A stretch of 64,000 nt of DNA from CBDFNN01 sp965250215. GTDB taxonomy: Bacteria > Bacteroidota > Rhodothermia > Rhodothermales > DATKEJ01. Positions 61,201 to 64,000 of this stretch are shown here, in pieces; the stretch's first letter is position 1, and every line of letters begins with the position of its first letter. A program made the position numbers and the translations under genes. The notes beneath the pieces were generated by a model, which saw only the letters and a list, made by a program, of their open reading frames with translations, had not been told where the DNA came from and did not search any database. The DNA lies in assembly GCA_965250215.1 (NCBI GenBank), contig CBDFNN010000004.1, positions 682,001-746,000 on the forward strand. Reading direction: 5' to 3'.

Positions 61201-62336
61201 TGGATACTCCGATACTCGAGTTTCGGAACGTTTCTTTTGAGAGGCCAGAAACGCAATTCAGTAAACCTCACAGATGGACTGAAGTCCAATTCAGTGTGTT
61301 TCCTAAGGATCTATTGGTAATTGCTGGCCCGAGTGGTATAGGAAAAAGCACAATTTTAAGTTTGGTCTGTGGGATTGAAGACCTCGACCGAAATACTGGG
61401 AAGATTATATTAAATGGGAGAGAGATAAGCGGGCTAAGTCCACTAGAAAGAAATGTTGGAATATCCTTCCAAGGCGGGCTTGGCCTTTTCCAAGACAAGT
61501 CAGCTAGATACAATATTGAGTTTCCACTTTCCGATTTATTTCAAAGTGACGAAAAGTCAACAGATTTAGAATCCGATATAGTCGGAAAATTGGAATTGGA
61601 TTTTTGGTTGTTTGATGTACCATATCATCCAGGGCTTATACCTGACAAATCCTCTAGCATTCTTGAAACCAGAGTTTCTAAGCTATCAGGGGGTCAAAAA
61701 CAACGAGTAGCACTTGCCCGATGTTTTGCTAATCCAAATAAGGTGCTTTATTTACTGGACGAGCCATTCAATGGTCAAGACCCCCCTTTAAGAGATTATC
61801 TTGGGTCTTCGATACTTGAGAGATTTAATAGTATTAGACGGAATTCAGAAAATACCGCCATGATTATGGTGACTCACCGTCGGAAGGAAGCTCTTGGAAT
61901 GGCAGACAGAATTATGTTTCTCGAAAAAAGAATGGGTGGACAGATAACAACAAGTCAACTAGTCGGCCCTAAAGAAATTTATGACGAGCCGTTGAATATT
62001 AGTGTAGCTACCTTTTTTGGTACGTATTTGATTAACACCACGCGCAGTAAGAAATTATTGCGTCATGAGAAATTGAAATTACCCCATGGGGCAAAATTTT
62101 GTGCCGTCAGGCCAGAGCATATTTGGCTTTCGGTTGATCAATTCAATAAACCAGATATTTTGTCCTTTAGGACCGAGGTAACCAACCATGTCTTCCAAGG
62201 GGCAATTACTCTATTGAAATTGTACGTTTCCGATATTGACGGCTATTGGAGTGTTATAACATCCGAACCCGAAAAGTGGCTAACTTACTCAGAGCTCTAT
62301 TGTAATTGGAAGGTGAAAAACACCCTCTCGTTCTAG
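61200..62336 (+). CDS. ABC transporter ATP-binding protein
   Basis: 378 residues. Walker A is 'GPSGIGKST' (43-51), Q-loop 'SFQGGLGLFQDK' (~89-100), signature 'LSGGQKQRVALARC' (162-175), Walker B 'VLYLLDEPF' (182-190), D-loop 'NGQDPPL' and switch 'VTHRRKE' (His226), all intact. A C-terminal ~80-residue tail contains 'FCAVRPEHIWLSV', as in the TOBE domains of MalK/PotA-type importers. It overlaps the permease by one base (TAATG). The operon probably ends here, with 42 bases before the next gene. Confidence 0.94.
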   Translation: MDTPILEFRNVSFERPETQFSKPHRWTEVQFSVFPKDLLVIAGPSGIGKSTILSLVCGIEDLDRNTGKIILNGREISGLSPLERNVGISFQGGLGLFQDKSARYNIEFPLSDLFQSDEKSTDLESDIVGKLELDFWLFDVPYHPGLIPDKSSSILETRVSKLSGGQKQRVALARCFANPNKVLYLLDEPFNGQDPPLRDYLGSSILERFNSIRRNSENTAMIMVTHRRKEALGMADRIMFLEKRMGGQITTSQLVGPKEIYDEPLNISVATFFGTYLINTTRSKKLLRHEKLKLPHGAKFCAVRPEHIWLSVDQFNKPDILSFRTEVTNHVFQGAITLLKLYVSDIDGYWSVITSEPEKWLTYSELYCNWKVKNTLSF

Positions 62337-62378
62337 TCCAAAAATCTGTTCGATATTAAATCCCGGAAGTAGAATATT

Positions 62379-62987
62379 GTGGAAATGGTAGTCAGAGTTC
62401 CTCAAGTTGACAGTATTACAGTGCAAATGGCTGTGAAGACCGAATCATCCGAGCAGGTGGTTGCAGAGCACGTCTTGGAACGAATTCCACATATATTTAA
62501 TGGAGACTGGAATCTGTACCGCGGTTGGCGAGCTAAATTGGCGTCGTTATTGAAAGTCGATCCTTGTAATATTTCGCTGACAGGGTCAGCCTGCGTCGGA
62601 GTTAGTTTCAGTCCGCACAAGAATTTTTCTGAATTCGGTGATAGTTCAGACATCGACGTTGCCGTTATTTCACCTTTTCATTTTGATCTAGCCTGGAGAA
62701 CTCTTCGCGCTTTTCGGCTTGTGAACGCCATTGATCAACGTGAAAGGAGATCAATTACCCAACATCAGACGAATTATATTTATTGGGGCTGCATAGCAAC
62801 CGATAGAATTCTAAGACTCATGCCTTTTTGTAAAGAATGGACGATAGCAGCGTCACAAATGCAGGGAGTTTCGCCGACGGAAGGACGCGAAATAAATTTC
62901 AGGATGTACCGAGATTATGAATCCCTTCGTCAATATCAATTATTAGGCGTTGAAAAACTCCAAACCTCATTACTCCCAGACGACTAA
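62379..62987 (+). CDS. Nucleotidyltransferase-fold protein
   Basis: 202 residues. Start GTG at 62379 (ATG at 62385 is an alternative). 'ISLTGSACVGVSFSPHKNFSEFGDSSDIDVAVIS' shows a Gly-Ser pair (69-70) followed by Asp-x-Asp (91, 93): the catalytic signature of the polymerase-beta-like nucleotidyltransferase fold, with a longer than usual insertion. The rest is helical. I recall uncharacterised proteins with a 'GSA...F...SDIDVAVIS' core next to restriction-like genes. Substrate and toxin or immune role are unproven. The DUF262 gene follows 17 bases later. Confidence 0.8.
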   Translation: MEMVVRVPQVDSITVQMAVKTESSEQVVAEHVLERIPHIFNGDWNLYRGWRAKLASLLKVDPCNISLTGSACVGVSFSPHKNFSEFGDSSDIDVAVISPFHFDLAWRTLRAFRLVNAIDQRERRSITQHQTNYIYWGCIATDRILRLMPFCKEWTIAASQMQGVSPTEGREINFRMYRDYESLRQYQLLGVEKLQTSLLPDD

Positions 62988-63004
62988 TATTAATTTAAAC
63001 CCCG

Positions 63005-64000
63005 ATGCCTCAGAATTTCCTTGTTTCGACAACCCATTCCGTTTCGTGGTTTCATAAAAGAATCGCTGATAATGAACTAGTTCTAAAACCAGATTTTCAA
63101 CGCAATCCCGTTTGGTCAAAAAAACAAAAAAGTTACCTGATAGATTCCATTTTAAGAGGATATCCGATTCCGGAGCTCTATATGCAAGAATTTACGGATG
63201 CGCTGGGTAATGAGAAATTTGTAGTTGTTGACGGGCAGCAGCGATTGAGAGCATGTGAAGAGTTTATCACAGGGCAGTTCAGGATTAACGGAGAGGATAC
63301 CCCTGAATGGAGCGACCTGTCCTTTGATGAGCTTGCTGAGAACGAGAAAAAGACAATTTATCAATATAACTTTGTTGTCAGGACTCTTCCAGAGATGCCG
63401 GATTCAGAACTTCGTTCGATGTTCACGAGGTTGAATCGAAATACCGTTGCCCTCAATCGACAAGAACTGCGACACGCGACTTTCTGGGGCTCCTTTATTA
63501 CTTGTATTGAGTCATTATCTGACAATGAGTCGTGGCTGGAACTTTCGGTTTTTAGTGCAAACGATGTGCGGCGAATGCTAGATATCGAATTTATTAGTGA
63601 GTTAACAATTGGATATTTGCACGGTGTTCAAAATAAAAAGGATTCTTTGGACAGATGGTATGGTGCCTATGAGGAAAGTTTTGAGGAACAATCGACAGTT
63701 GAGAATACCTTTTCCAAAGTATTGGGAGAAATGACGTCTTGCATTGCTGGTTTTGGCAAGACTAGATGGAGAAAGAAATCTGACTTTTACTCACTGTTTA
63801 TAGTGCTTGCAAACCGAAGTGACGCGTTACCTTTCGCAAGCAATCATCGTGAAGCCCTTGGGTCTGCTCTGAAACAATTTGGCGACGATGTTGACAAGTT
63901 TTTAAAAGAACCAGATGTCCACGTTGCTCTCAGTGATTCTGTCAAACGATATTCTGCGGCCGTAGAACGAGCTGCTTCGGATCTAAGTAATCGTCGAACT
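63005..64000 (+). CDS. DUF262 (ParB/sulfiredoxin-like) domain protein, 3' end outside window
   Basis: The frame opens at ATG 63005 and stays open to the window end, so the C-terminus is missing. 'LVLKPDFQRNPVWSKKQKS' (residues 26-43) and 'KFVVVDGQQRLRACEEF' (71-87, catalytic-like DGQQR) are the two DUF262 hallmarks, with 'LIDSILRGYPIPELYMQ' between and 'RSMFTRLNRNTVALNRQELRHATF' after. DUF262 proteins such as GmrS and BrxU act as NTP-driven nucleases in restriction and phage defence. I see no DUF1524/HNH part before the end of the window. It follows the nucleotidyltransferase-fold gene closely. Confidence 0.92.
   Translation, partial: MPQNFLVSTTHSVSWFHKRIADNELVLKPDFQRNPVWSKKQKSYLIDSILRGYPIPELYMQEFTDALGNEKFVVVDGQQRLRACEEFITGQFRINGEDTPEWSDLSFDELAENEKKTIYQYNFVVRTLPEMPDSELRSMFTRLNRNTVALNRQELRHATFWGSFITCIESLSDNESWLELSVFSANDVRRMLDIEFISELTIGYLHGVQNKKDSLDRWYGAYEESFEEQSTVENTFSKVLGEMTSCIAGFGKTRWRKKSDFYSLFIVLANRSDALPFASNHREALGSALKQFGDDVDKFLKEPDVHVALSDSVKRYSAAVERAASDLSNRRT

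Noticed and set aside
1..64000. tRNA, rRNA and insertion sequences
   Set aside because: No tRNA-like TpsiC arms with cloverleaf context, rRNA segments or transposase genes were recognised by reading; a tRNAscan and Rfam search would be decisive.

Overview
The window looks like chromosome from a free-living, probably marine, Gram-negative bacterium of the Bacteroidota/Rhodothermota (FCB) group. Three large secreted proteins (10004-12217, 34336-35250, 50250-52046) end in type IX secretion sorting domains of the 'YPNP' type. Many others have lipoprotein or Sec signals, and the gene families present (outer-membrane DUF5916, DUF1080, PQQ dehydrogenase with a haem tail, di-haem oxidoreductase, sulfatase, penicillin acylase) are typical of that group. 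Shine-Dalgarno sequences are mostly weak. I see no rRNA, tRNA, CRISPR array, transposase or phage gene. Organism and family assignments come from reading and memory, not from searches.

Layout. 1-863: 3' part of a kinase-fold-like protein. 1024-5232: outer-membrane DUF5916 protein and L-serine dehydratase. 5797-7591: PadR repressor, its membrane partner and a probable operator. 7801-14787: DUF6868 protein, Gfo/Idh/MocA oxidoreductase, ankyrin protein, sorting-domain protein, LtrA protein and M19 dipeptidase lipoprotein. 15074-25605: haem-binding protein, sulfatase, DinB-like protein, PQQ dehydrogenase, CPBP protease, alpha/beta hydrolase, second ankyrin protein and serine hydrolase. 25715-31216: small single-gene units. 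31318-34143: operon of di-haem oxidoreductase, Rieske protein and porin. 34336-43101: secreted and hydrolytic enzymes (SGNH, EEP, PSD-like, M20 amidohydrolase, penicillin acylase). 43257-45593: a TAXI solute-binding domain fused to a K+-channel-like pore and a TrkA/RCK-like domain. 45598-55402: NTF2-like protein, AAA/DUF4143 ATPase, esterase, DUF1080 protein, FloA and an MBL-fold protein. 55537-64000: an AT-richer accessory stretch.

The accessory stretch is the likeliest place for something new. Four genes overlapping by 1-4 bases (56775-62336) encode a membrane-anchored pentapeptide-like protein and a complete ABC importer (lipoprotein, fused double permease, ATPase). On the same strand follow a nucleotidyltransferase-fold protein and a DUF262 (DGQQR) protein that runs off the window, a pair that resembles a conflict/defence module. 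The TAXI-channel fusion at 43257 is the best single-gene novelty.

A second theme is non-coding. Several intergenic regions, often directly after stop codons, hold 'stuttering' word repeats whose vocabulary differs from locus to locus: a 27-bp perfect inverted repeat covering two convergent stop codons; C-rich blocks whose opposite strand has runs of GGGG; and purine-rich, CCGA-rich and CTCG-rich blocks. The AAA/DUF4143 gene is preceded by two diverged ~36-bp repeats, with an orphan partial copy in front of floA.
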